Origin: Aphanomyces cochlioides
Lineage: Eukaryota; Oomycota; Saprolegniomycetes; Saprolegniales; Verrucalvaceae
Assembly (NCBI GenBank): GCA_019828595.1
Contig: JAHQRK010000006.1
Coordinates: 2,232,001 to 2,296,000 of the forward strand
Direction of reading: 5' to 3'
DNA length: 64,000 bases
Numbering within the stretch: the stretch's first letter is position 1; each line of letters opens with the position of its first letter. Positions 11,801 to 21,730 of the stretch are shown one piece after another. The notes under the pieces were generated by a model. It was not told the origin of the DNA, ran no database searches, and saw nothing but the letters and a program-made list of their open reading frames with translations. The translations under genes were made by a program, and so were the position numbers.

Positions 11801-13151
11801 AAATGACAGTGACATGCAACACAGGAGTTGGAAACGAGTCGTAGTCAAATTGGGACAAGCGACCACTACCATCGCCACTTGTGAATGCAGAACGGGGCGC
11901 AAAAATCGTTCGTGAGGCGTCAATAGCCAATTTCAAAGCATCCACCCACGCCCTTTTCTCTGTCTCTGACGAACATGCCATAACCAATTTCTTCTCATCG
12001 GCTTGAACTTCAAGCAGGAAAGACGCAGGCACAGGTGGAGTCTTGGAAACCATTTCGTTTGAAGACGGCATGTCACGAACTGTGCAGCGATGATGAAGGA
12101 ATTCCAATTCCCCACGAGACGAAGTCGAACTCGGGCTCTTGAAATATTCTAGCTTCGACACGGACAAGACAAAGTAGCGAGCTTTCCATTGCTTCATCAC
12201 GCGTGACTGTTTAAACATTTTGCCCTTCTTGATCGTGGCACTCTTGTTTTCACGAATGATATCTTGAATTGATCTCGTTTCGTCGTCAATATCTTTGACA
12301 ATGCGTGCGCTGGTGCCGTACTTGGACGTTGCTTTAGGTTTGGGAATGTCTGATGCTTTGATTTGGGGTTCCGACTGACGAGAATTCATGCGTTGGACTT
12401 CAGGTAAGTTGGCCTTGGGAATGAATTGGACAGTACGGGGAGGTTTGCTGTCGCGAATAGATTGCATCACTTGATTGTAATTCATGCAAAGGACATCAAT
12501 TTCGTTCACTTTGCACACAATGTCACCGATGGAAATCATTCCATTAGTTTCGGCCTGACCTTTCACAGCCTTGACAACAGCACCATCGATACCAAAGCGC
12601 GTAGCATCTTCTAAATTCAATCCCATCGGACCCTCATCAAAGACGACTGCATATGTGGGCAATTCGACATCCCCAGTTTGAGGATCCATTTCTTCGCGCT
12701 GTTTCTTTTTGCTAACTTTTTCTCGGCGAGATAGAACGATTTCAAACGAGATGGCTAATGGGCGGGGCATTTTTCGGATCAGTTCAATGGCATCACCAAA
12801 TCCAAGTCCATCGACTGAGGTACCACCGATCGCAACAATAAGATCTCCGGGGGCGACTTTTCCATCCAAAATTGGATTGTCAATATTGTCAATACTCAAA
12901 CCTCGCTCAATCACACCGCGTTTTGGAGGCAGGAGTTTGACGCCAAGTTTTTGTTTCGCGGGTAATTCAATCACAATCACTGTGCCAGTTTCGTCCTCTG
13001 CAATGCCGGGCATCACCCCTGACCCTGAACTTGGACGAGACATTGTCGACGTTGATGTGGATCTCATGGATGAAACAGACGTGCATGCAACGCACGTAGA
13101 GGTTCCGTCTTCGTTTCGAGCGAAGTCGCATTTTTCACAAGTCCATGCCAT
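8882..13151 (-). CDS. Giant scaffold protein: RanBP2 zinc finger-PDZ-PDZ-PH-C2-coiled coil-WH2-like repeats
   Basis: Two exons (intron 11726-11768, 43 bp, inside the C2 domain) give about 1408 residues. Order seen: RanBP2-type zinc finger at 1-25 (W3, C5, C8, N13, C20, C23); PDZ-like domains at about 50-135 and 165-250; a PH domain at about 320-430 starting GKMFKQSRVMKQWKARYFVL; a C2 domain at about 450-560; a long Ala/Glu/Lys coiled coil; a conserved helical region; and a Gly/Arg-rich tail with WH2-like LLAAIRGR units. WH2 motifs bind actin monomers, and PH/C2 domains bind membranes. A membrane-linked actin assembly factor is therefore a reasonable inference, not shown. It is a diverged paralogue of the gene at 14036-18489, transcribed away from it. 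Confidence 0.82.
8885..9235 (-). repeat. WH2-like/RGG repeat tail of the zinc-finger paralogue
   Basis: Five units share a hydrophobic-Ala-Ile core followed by basic residues: MLASIRGG, FLSAIRGR, LLAAIRGR, LLSAIRGR and LFAAIASRK. They are separated by Gly/Arg/Pro/Asp linkers. The spacing of core and basic patch resembles WH2 actin-binding motifs; the RGG linkers could alternatively bind RNA. Confidence 0.6.
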
Positions 13152-14035
13152 ACTTTTTCACGTCGAAGCTATACAGAAAAGACAAAATACTCAGCAACGC
13201 TTGACGGCGCGTGAAGCTATATATAAAAGGAGAGAGTACGCGCAGTGAACAAGCGCGCTTTCACGTCGGGTCTGGTCGGCCGGTTCGTCCAGGTCAAGAG
13301 AACCTGTTTCTCTGCGCCACACACAATGCCACTTTCAGTCACTCACTCGATATCCGGATAAAGAATATCCGGAAGGCATAAGAAACAAGTCAGCGCAAAC
13401 ATGGTGAGTCTCGACTGCGCGCCAAACGCGCCCCAGCCTTCCTTCCTCTGTTTGGCGAGTCAAATGGCGTTCGCGCTCCGCTGCTCTGTATGGACATGCG
13501 CGTAGGTTCTCTTCTCTGCCCTTTTCAACCAAACCTGAAGATTTAGTAGGGAGCGCTTTGATTTTAGTAGCTCTCGCACCGTTGGAAACACGAGGAGGAG
13601 GTGTGTGTGCCCAGGGCGACGCAGGAGTACAGTAGACTGATCTATTGGCCATCACCCATCGACAGCCAGTGGTCAATGTGTCACGCTGTCTCCACATCTC
13701 GCGCCGCGAGCGCTGCACACACGCCATGGCATACTATCCATCGTATACGGCGACAAACATAGAGAAAGGACAGCTCGTCGCATGCCCGAGACAGTAGATT
13801 TCATTCGAGTTAGCATGCAAAGACGCATCCAAAGGACATGGATTCAGAGGACTGCTTCAGACGTTGAAGTCCATGGGAGATCGAGCAGGTCGTTGACGAT
13901 CCTGACATGTTCGAGACAATTGTATGAGCGTCTGGTCTGAAATTTGACTTGAAATTTGTATAGACTCGGGCTAAAAGCGACCCGGGATGAATAAAATCCG
14001 ATTTTATTGGCTTGTGACTGGAGAAAGGACTCGAG
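13152..14035. promoter_or_regulatory. Divergent promoter region between the two giant paralogues
   Basis: This 884-bp spacer separates two genes read outwards. It contains TATCCGGATA at 13351-13360 and ATATCCGGA at 13365-13373, about 200 bp from the left gene's start. A TATA-like CTATATATAAAA lies near 13216-13227. A 130-codon open frame on the minus strand (13335-13727) has no recognisable features and was not called. Confidence 0.5.
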
Positions 14036-17000
14036 ATGGTCGAAGGGGAGATTGTGCGCATCGCACTGCCCACTGGCGCCAAGCTTGGGATTGCAATTAC
14101 CCCGCCGAAGAATGGGATTACAGTGCGCGGGTTGAAGATTGACAAAGTGCAGAATGAGCTGTTTGTCGGTCGCATCTCTCACGGCGATTTGCTCAAGGAG
14201 ATTGGCGGTACGACGTTAGATGGGATGAAATTCGCCGACGCAGTCAACTTGATCAAGACAATGCCGCGACCATTAGAATTGACGTTTGAAATTATACCAC
14301 CTCACTTGAAAAAGGCAGCGACGACTCGCGAAGGGGACGAACCGTTTGAGAAGATCCCATCGTATAATGTCGTCTTGGATGGCGACAAGATTGGTTTCCA
14401 ACTCGAAGATGGCTCCCGTCTTGGTATTGATGGTACGATTATCAAAGCAGTTCGAGACCAAGCTGAAGAAGCGGGTATTGCTGTCGGCGATATTTTGTAC
14501 AAAGTCAATGGGACTGAAGTTCTCTTTATGAGCCAGAAACAAGTGCAAAAATTGATCAAAGCGACTTTACCTCCGCGAAGTTTGGACTTTATCCCAAAAT
14601 CCAATTTGGAAGATGTTCAGCGTATGAATAAGCAGCTTTCTACCACTGAGAAACAAATGCGCATGCCGAAACCCAAAGTAGAAGTCGAGGAAAAGTCAAT
14701 CACGGAAATCATCAAGGAGCATCGCTCGACGAAGATTAAAGAAGGTCCCATGTACAAGCAAGGTCGTATGGTAAAGAATTGGAAACTGCGTCATGTTGTG
14801 CTGTGCGTCACGAAGCTCGAGTATTTCAAAGATGCGAAGGACAAAGTTCCACAAGGTGTGGTCGATTTTGAAAATTGTCGATGTACTGTCCGCTCACTTC
14901 CTTCTCAAGTGAAGAACTCGTCCACTCCTGGAGGACATTTATTAGAACTAGCCGCAGGCGACCGTGTTTTGGTCATGTCGTGCACGTCGGAAACTGAAAA
15001 ATTAGACTGGTTAGAAGCGCTCAAAGTGGCCATAGACGCCTCCAAAGCACTTGCACGTCAAGAATCTGCCATCGGTGGACAACTCGACCCTTCTGTCACT
15101 CGCCGGGATATCAACTTGTTCGAGACCACGATCAAGAACATTGATCCTGCGAAGGGTATCACTCGTCGCGTATCAGTGGGCCAAATGCCACCTGGACCTC
15201 CTTCATTGAGCCAGATTCCGTCGATTCAAGCGCCAGATGAGCATTCATCCGTTCGCATTGAAGTTTGCGCCGTGTCCAACTTGACTAAAGCTTTCTTTCA
15301 CGTGGTATGTTCATTTCATATTTTTCTTTTGGGAGCTGACATCATTTTCATAGATGAATCCATATTGTGAAGTAACTTTAGGCTCTGAAACATTTAAGAC
15401 CCCAGTTGTCCGTGATACAGTCAATCCAGTGTGGAACGAAGACAACAAAGTCGTGTTTGGGGTCCCTGACGAAGATTCAGTTATCGAAATTCGTGTCTTT
15501 GACGAGCGCTCATTCCGGGGATCTGAACTTTTGTCGACTTTGACAATTCCAGTGTCATCATTACCAAACAAGCAACGAATTGACCACACGTACCCGTTGA
15601 TTTTGGCTGACCGAGGTGCTCATGCTTCGATCACAATGAAATTGGAGTACAACAACAATAGCATTCCTCAGAAGGCAGCAAGCACTGGTGCAACTGGTCC
15701 CAAGAGAATTCCCGAAGCGAATACTGCTGGCCTCACTGATGAAGAAATTGAGCAGCTTGCTGAACTTGAAAGCCTAGCAGATGCCGCAGCTGACGATGCA
15801 GGACGTATCGCTCAACTTGCACAAGAGCGAGCCAATGCCATGATTGAAGAAGCTCGAAGAAAAGCTGAAAAGGCTATTGAGGCTGCTCAAATGGAAGCAT
15901 TGGGCCAAAAAGCTGCCGCCGAGGAAGCTCGTGCTGCTGCCAAATTGGCCCGAGAACAAGCAGATATCCAAATGGCTGCTGCACGTAAAGCCCAAGAAGA
16001 ATTGCATGAAGCTCAGAAACGTCGTCAACTCATTCGATCGGGATCGACTGTAAATATTGGTGGCAACGGAGGTAAGACTGACATTTTCCTTGAGCACGAT
16101 CATTGATTTGTCAACTACAGGACCCGCCAGCAGCGCTGCATTTGGACAGTTCCTGGCATATCGTTCCATGTTTGTAAAAGACAAGATTAGCGAGGACGAA
16201 GTAAAAGCCAAGATGACTGGAGATGGCATCGATGACGAAACGATTGTCAATTTCTTTGAAGGGATCAAAGAATATCAAATTAAGATGGCTGAATTGGAAC
16301 AGCAAGTGGAAGCGCTTAAACGCGACAAGAGTATGAAAAAGAAGGAAGAGCCAAAGCGACCCAAGGAGCCAACCGCCGCTGAAATGTTGCAATCAGGGGG
16401 TATTTCAAGTGACCAAGAAAAGCTCTTGCGCCGTTTGCTCAAGCTGGAAAAACAAATGCAGCAACTTGGTATTGTCGTCGCCGAAGATATCCCCTACGAG
16501 GAAGCAAAGAAGAAAGTCGAAGAAATTTCCAAGCGTATGGGTGAAATTGGTTCGGCGGATGTGACTCATCCAGATCCTGCAATTCAAAAAGCATTGCGAG
16601 AAGAATATTTCAAGCTCGAACAGGATATGGAAAAGTACAATGGAGCTCTCATGCTCACGGACGAATATCAAGCAGAGCAAGACAGAAAAGAGCGAGAATG
16701 GGAAGACGAAAATCGCGAAGAAAACGAAAAGGCCATCAGGGCCATTCGTCGCATGATGCCTGTCGATGTCAAATCAATGTCAGAAGCCGAGCTACAAGCT
16801 GCGGAAACATCCACCGGAAAGAAGATGCCGCGCGAAGTGGCATTGAAATTCAAGCGTACGAACGTGTTGGAAATTCTCCGAACAAATCCCAAAGATTTGC
16901 AAAAGATGCATCCAAGTCTGCTGGACGGTCTTCGTGTGACAGGTTTGACCGTGACCGAACGCCGTGCTTTGCATTTGCACTTGGCCGAAGTGTCTGAAGT

Positions 17001-18489
17001 GTGGAAGAGTCAGCAAAAGGAAGAAATGGCTGGCAGAAAGTACGCTTGGTACAAGAGTTTGAAAGATACATTCAAGACCGCTGTCGGTGCATACAATCGT
17101 CACGTTGCTCAATATGGTCCACCGGGAAACCATCCATACGCGACTCGCGACGATCCAAGTGTCGGTTGTCCTATGCTTGGTAAGCAATGTCCATTGAAAG
17201 CCGACATGGCGCCAGCATACAACTTGGATTTGGGCTACCCAGAAGATGCTGTGTATAAGGAAGTAGAAGTCACCGTGTCCAAGCCCGATGATGCTGGTGC
17301 TGCTGCTTTGGCTGAACTTGAGCGCCTCAAGGCAGCTAAGAACGAAGCTGCTGCCGTTGAACGTGAAAACGACCTCAAAGAACATTACGGCAAGATCAAG
17401 GGCAATACGCTGGTTATGGTCAAAGCTGCGAATGGTGCAATCGAATCGTTGGGCGATTTGATCGACAAAATTGAACTCAAACAGAAGGAATGGTTCAAGA
17501 AGATCCTGGAAAATGGCGATACCGAGCCCAACACTACTGGCAAAAAGGCTGAAGTTGCTGAATTTGACGAATTGATTACAGAAGTTCGTATCAAGACAAA
17601 TGATTTTGCTCTGCGCTCTGGTATGTACCTTACAGGTCGACGCAACCCAGACAAGGACACACCTGATACTCGCTCGCACCACGAACTCAAATATTGTATT
17701 CTCTTGGTCGAAACCATTGACGATTGGTTTGCTGGCATTGACGAACGCTTGAAGAAATACAAATTCGATGATGAAAAACGTCTGAGAGGTTCGATCAAGA
17801 CTGTCACGGATGTCACGGATGAACTGAAGAGCCGAAGCCAAGCAACACTGAAGACGTTGGACAATCAAGCCCCACTACCTCGCAAATTGAAGCCTCGTTC
17901 TGAATTGCTCAAGGAAGCCAAGACTGAAGTGGCTCAGAGCGGTGGAGGTGGCGGTGGTGGAGCCGCTGCCGCTGCTGAAGAGCCAGCACGTCCACCTCAT
18001 CCTATGATGGGCCGAGGAGGAGGCCGTGGTGGCAACCCGCTCTTGGCTGCCATTAGCGCCAAACGAAAGGACGGAGACGATGACGACGGAGAAGGTCGTC
18101 CTAACCCCATGGGTGGCCGAGGCAGAGGCGGAAATCCTCTTCTTGCTGCTATTCAGTCCCGAGGAAAGAAAGGTGGTGATGACGATGATGGTGACAGACC
18201 GAATCCCATGGGTGGCCGTGGTCGCGGTGGTAACCCACTAATGGCCGCCATTCAAGCCAGAAAGAAACCTGATGATGATGGTGCCCCTGCACGACCAGCA
18301 AATCCACTTATGGCAGCCATTCAGGCCCGAAAGAAACCAGACGATGATGACGCGCCAGCTCGCCCCCCAGGAAACCCATTGATGGCCGCAATCCAAGCCA
18401 GAAAGAAACCAGATGACGATGACGCCCCGGCCCGCCCCCCGGCGAACCCATTGATGGCGGCAATCGCTGCCCGCAAGAAGATTGAGTAG
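14036..18489 (+). CDS. Giant scaffold protein: PDZ-PDZ-PH-C2-coiled coil with six WH2-like repeats
   Basis: Three exons (introns 15305-15353 and 16072-16120) give about 1451 residues. It is co-linear with the divergent neighbour but lacks its N-terminal zinc finger. Order seen: PDZ-like domains at about 1-85 and 110-195; a PH domain from about 235 (GPMYKQGRMVKNWKLRHVVL); a C2 domain interrupted by the first intron; an Ala/Glu-rich coiled coil; then a helical region nearly identical in places to its paralogue (GEIGSADVTHPDPAIQK; RVTGLTVTERRALH). The tail is an array of NPLLAAI/NPLMAAI units. The intron inside C2 sits at the same place in both genes, supporting an old duplication followed by inversion. 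Expected at the membrane-actin interface; function inferred. Confidence 0.82.
18028..18486 (+). repeat. Six-unit WH2-like array (NPL[LM]AAI...RKK)
   Basis: Six units occur, with cores LLAAISAKRK, LLAAIQSRGKK, three LMAAIQARKK and LMAAIAARKK. Acidic Asp runs and Pro-rich linkers lie between them. The last units are nearly identical, so the array has expanded recently or is being homogenised. Tandem WH2 domains nucleate actin in Spire and Cobl; that role here is inference. Confidence 0.65.
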
Positions 18490-19048
18490 TACATGCTGTG
18501 GATACGTCTTAGAGACAAGTAGTGGATAAATTTATAATGAATTTGCCCGCAATGGAGCGAGCAAATTTATTCGAGTGCTTCTCTATCTCCGCAATCAACT
18601 ACTTGATGAAGTATTGTGAAGCTCTTTCGTCACTGAAATGTCCAATTCTCGACACCAAAGTTGCCGATTGCATCATTACCCGTGCTACTATTACCTCGTT
18701 CACTCGCAGGGTCCACCGTCATGGAATACAAGACATGGTTGTTTTCATGATGCATAGCCGAATCCATCAAGCCACTCTGTCGCTGAAGGCTTGGAAGACC
18801 GCGAGGTGACCAGCGCTCGACGCACGACATGAAGGCATCATTTTCTTGTGGATTGATTTGGAAATTCTTGAAAAAATTGATTCGATAATCTTCGAATTAT
18901 GAAAGTTCAATACAAACTTCAAGATTATTATTAAATATATGGAATAAAGGATTCATTATTCATGGAGAACTGTGGGAGAGCTCATATTTGAATTTTCTCC
19001 AGGATGAGCAGGTAAGGAGCAGACGGCAGGACGAATGGATGGATTGAG
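18490..19048. other. Intergenic spacer, no gene seen
   Basis: The 559 bp hold the 3' region of the giant gene and the trpA promoter. An AT-rich stretch runs from about 18840 to 18960. A 95-codon open frame (18522-18809) shows no coding character. Confidence 0.5.
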
Positions 19049-20087
19049 ATGCGTAGAATCGACGCCACGTTTGCCCGCTGCAAGCAAGAAAACAAGACCG
19101 CGTTTGTCACTTTTATTCCATGCGGATATAAAGAAAAGGCTGACACCGTGCCAATCCTTTTGGCATGTCAAGAAGGTGGCGCCGACATCATTGAGGTTTG
19201 TTTGTGCACTGTTTCCAAAAGACTTGATATTAACACTAGGTCGGAGTTCCTTACTCTGATCCTGGTGCTGATGGGCCTGTGATTCAAAAAGCCCATCAAA
19301 ACGGTGTTGACCAAGGTATCACCTTCAAGGATGTCCTAGAAACCGTCGCTGAAGCCCGTTCCAAGGGCCTTACCATTCCGGTGGTGCTCATGGGGTATGT
19401 TGTTCATGATAGATATTATGAGTCCCAACGATGCGCTAGTTATTTCAACAACTTTTTGCAGTACGGTCTCGAAACTGTCTGCCAAGATTCCAAGCAAGGT
19501 TTGTGCGTGTATAATCTGTTGTTTGAACTCCCCTTTAGCTGGTGTTGATGGCTACATTATCGTCGATTTGCCGCCGGAGGAAGCCTCCGAGATGAGCGCC
19601 TTGACTAAGGAACATGGTATTTCTTTCATTCCTTTGGTCTCTCCAACCACTGTCGAATCTCGCATGCGTAATTGCTCCTCCCATCTATTTCATGCATTTA
19701 TACTCCTGATAGCTTTGATCGCTTCGTGCGGCAGTGGCTTTTGCTACGTTGTCAGGTATTTGCATACCTTTTCGACTTTTTAGCATTGGAATAGTTTGAA
19801 CGGTGTCACGGGTTCGCGCAACGCACTTCCTGTCAATTTGGAAGCCTTCATCGAACGAAGTACGTCCCGATTTCCAAATCTCGCTCATTGAATTTCTAGT
19901 CCGTCGTCACATTTCGCTTCCTCTCGCTCTGGGTTTCGGTCTCTCGTCAAAGGAACATGTTGAATCTGCTGGCAAACTCGTCGAAGGCGCTGTCATTGGG
20001 TCGAAAATCTGCAAAGTCATTGACGAAGCGCCAAAAGATCAACGTGCTACGAAAGTCAAGGAATTCTGTCTCTCCATCACCAACTAA
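19049..20087 (+). CDS. trpA: Tryptophan synthase alpha chain, stand-alone
   Basis: Cleaves indole-3-glycerol phosphate to indole and glyceraldehyde 3-phosphate in tryptophan synthesis. Seven exons (introns 19196-19239, 19395-19439, 19499-19538, 19668-19712, 19756-19794, 19860-19899) give 261 residues, the normal length for a bacterial-type alpha subunit. The catalytic glutamate (ADIIEVGVPYSDP) and catalytic aspartate (PGADGPVIQ) are both present. So are GVDGYIIVDLPPEE and the phosphate-binding GVTGSRNALP and LGFGLSSKEH loops. No beta domain is fused and no beta gene lies next to it in this window, unlike the fused enzyme of fungi. The beta subunit must be encoded elsewhere. Confidence 0.95.
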
Positions 20088-20757
20088 TCCTCTCCATCTC
20101 GATTGAATACAACTACCCGTTCTCAAACTAAAGCTCGACTGCGAAAATGCCAAACAGCGTACCTTGACATTCAATACTTCATCATGGCGCATCATGCACG
20201 ACTGCAGCGGCATAGCATGATGCCATGACCTCTCACGCTGGAGCACCACCGCGGATTGAATCAACTCGGTACTCTCTCGTCGCGTGCAACAACCATCATT
20301 TACGGGGTATACATCCACGTTTTGGCTTCATGTCATGCAGCGCATGGTTCCATCACTCATTACTACATCCACGGGAAGCTCATCAAACCATGCAAGATCA
20401 CTCGCTTTATTTCACAATTTCAAAATGTCTATCGTCATTTGCCCTGCTTTATCGCACTGCATAATTTAATGCCTCAAACCATCGTTGGTGTTTTTAGTGT
20501 GAGGGGAATTGCATGTCATTTGAAAATGGATGAAAAAATCCGCGTGGGTTCAAATCTCACAGCGACGCCGCAATCTTCGAAGCCTGGCGTGTCCTTTCTA
20601 TTGGACTAAGGGCCGGGTCAATTTGATTGCAATAAAGTATATGAGAGCATCCGGGTGTCAGAACTGGGATGGGACAGCGTCCCTCCTCCCAGCATCTGCC
20701 AATCGATGCTCTTACATTTTTCATCTTGCGTTTGGATTGGTCAATCCAAAAGATCCC
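20088..20757. other. Intergenic spacer with a tRNA-like 3' half
   Basis: No protein gene is supported in these 670 bp. A T-arm-like GTGGGTTCAAATCTCAC lies at 20544-20560, preceded by a possible variable arm. The 5' half does not match a tRNA A box, so no tRNA is called. Confidence 0.4.
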
Positions 20758-21637
20758 ATGAACGAAGCGACGGAGCTCAAGACGCGCGGGAACGCGCACT
20801 TCCAAGCGGCGCGGTATGAGGAAGCCATTGACTGCTACACGCGCGCATTGATGCCAAATGGAGATTCAAAGTGGAATGCAGCCATCTTGTCCAACCGCGC
20901 GTTTGCCTACTTGCAATTGGGTACCCCATCCAACCTCGCTCGCGCTGAAGAGGATTGCACAACAGTCCTTGCCACGGATCCGAGAAATGTCAAAGCGTTG
21001 TATCGCCGAGCGCTTGCGAGATCTGCGATGGAAAAACTAAGTGTAAGAAATCGAACGCACCCGAGTTGGGAGATTTGATTGCACGCGCTAGGAAGCTAAA
21101 ACCGATCTGGAAGCTATTGTGATGTGGGAACCCGGAAATCCCCAAGCGAACGAAGCTTTGGATAAGATACGAGTGCAATTGGCGGCCAAGACGAAGAATG
21201 GACTCTTCAATGAAGATTTCCAGCGACAAATGCTTCAAGGAAATGTCGAGCCATCTGCAGTCATGCCTGTTCCCTTGCGTCTCAAGTCGCCCCGCCAACA
21301 CAAATCACATCACCATCATCATCACCATCACAACGACGAATTCGCTGAAGCTCTGCGCCAATGTTCAATTGCTGCCCATCATGAAGCACAAACCAACGCT
21401 ACTCGAGACCAACGAGCCGCGAATGCGGCTTGGGAGGAGCTTCAAGCACAAGAGCAAAGATTGTCAAAATCAGCTCCATTAAAGCCAAAGAAACGCCAGA
21501 CATCAACACAAAAACCCAAAGCCGCCGCATCACAGCCCGGCCAGATCAAGGCTCATACTGATGCATTGTGGGCTCAAATGCTCGAAGAGGAATCGAAAAC
21601 GCGCTCAGTCTTCCAGAACAAACTGCGCGGCCGTTGA
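20758..21637 (+). CDS. TPR protein with histidine-rich tail
   Basis: Two exons (intron 21043-21091) give 276 residues. Residues 1-110 are three TPR-type helix pairs (ELKTRGNAHFQAARYEEAID; ILSNRAFAYLQLG; VKALYRRALARSAMEKL). This resembles the TPR clamp of Hsp70/Hsp90 co-chaperones such as TOM34, UNC45 and SGT-like proteins. The C-terminal half has a run of eight His near base 21310 and is Gln/Lys-rich. The start is the ATG at 20758, just before the first TPR. Binding chaperone tails is expected of such TPRs; the client or complex is unknown. Confidence 0.75.
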
Positions 21638-21730
21638 CTAAGACGACGCTAATGACAGATTACATCAACTTGACGTCCAGAAGGATTCAAACAAGTAGAA
21701 CAACAGCCTCTGGTAGTATTCAACAGACAC

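Noticed and set aside
13335..13727. 130-codon minus-strand frame in the divergent promoter
   Set aside because: Arg/Thr-rich random-looking composition, no domain, and it overlaps promoter motifs.
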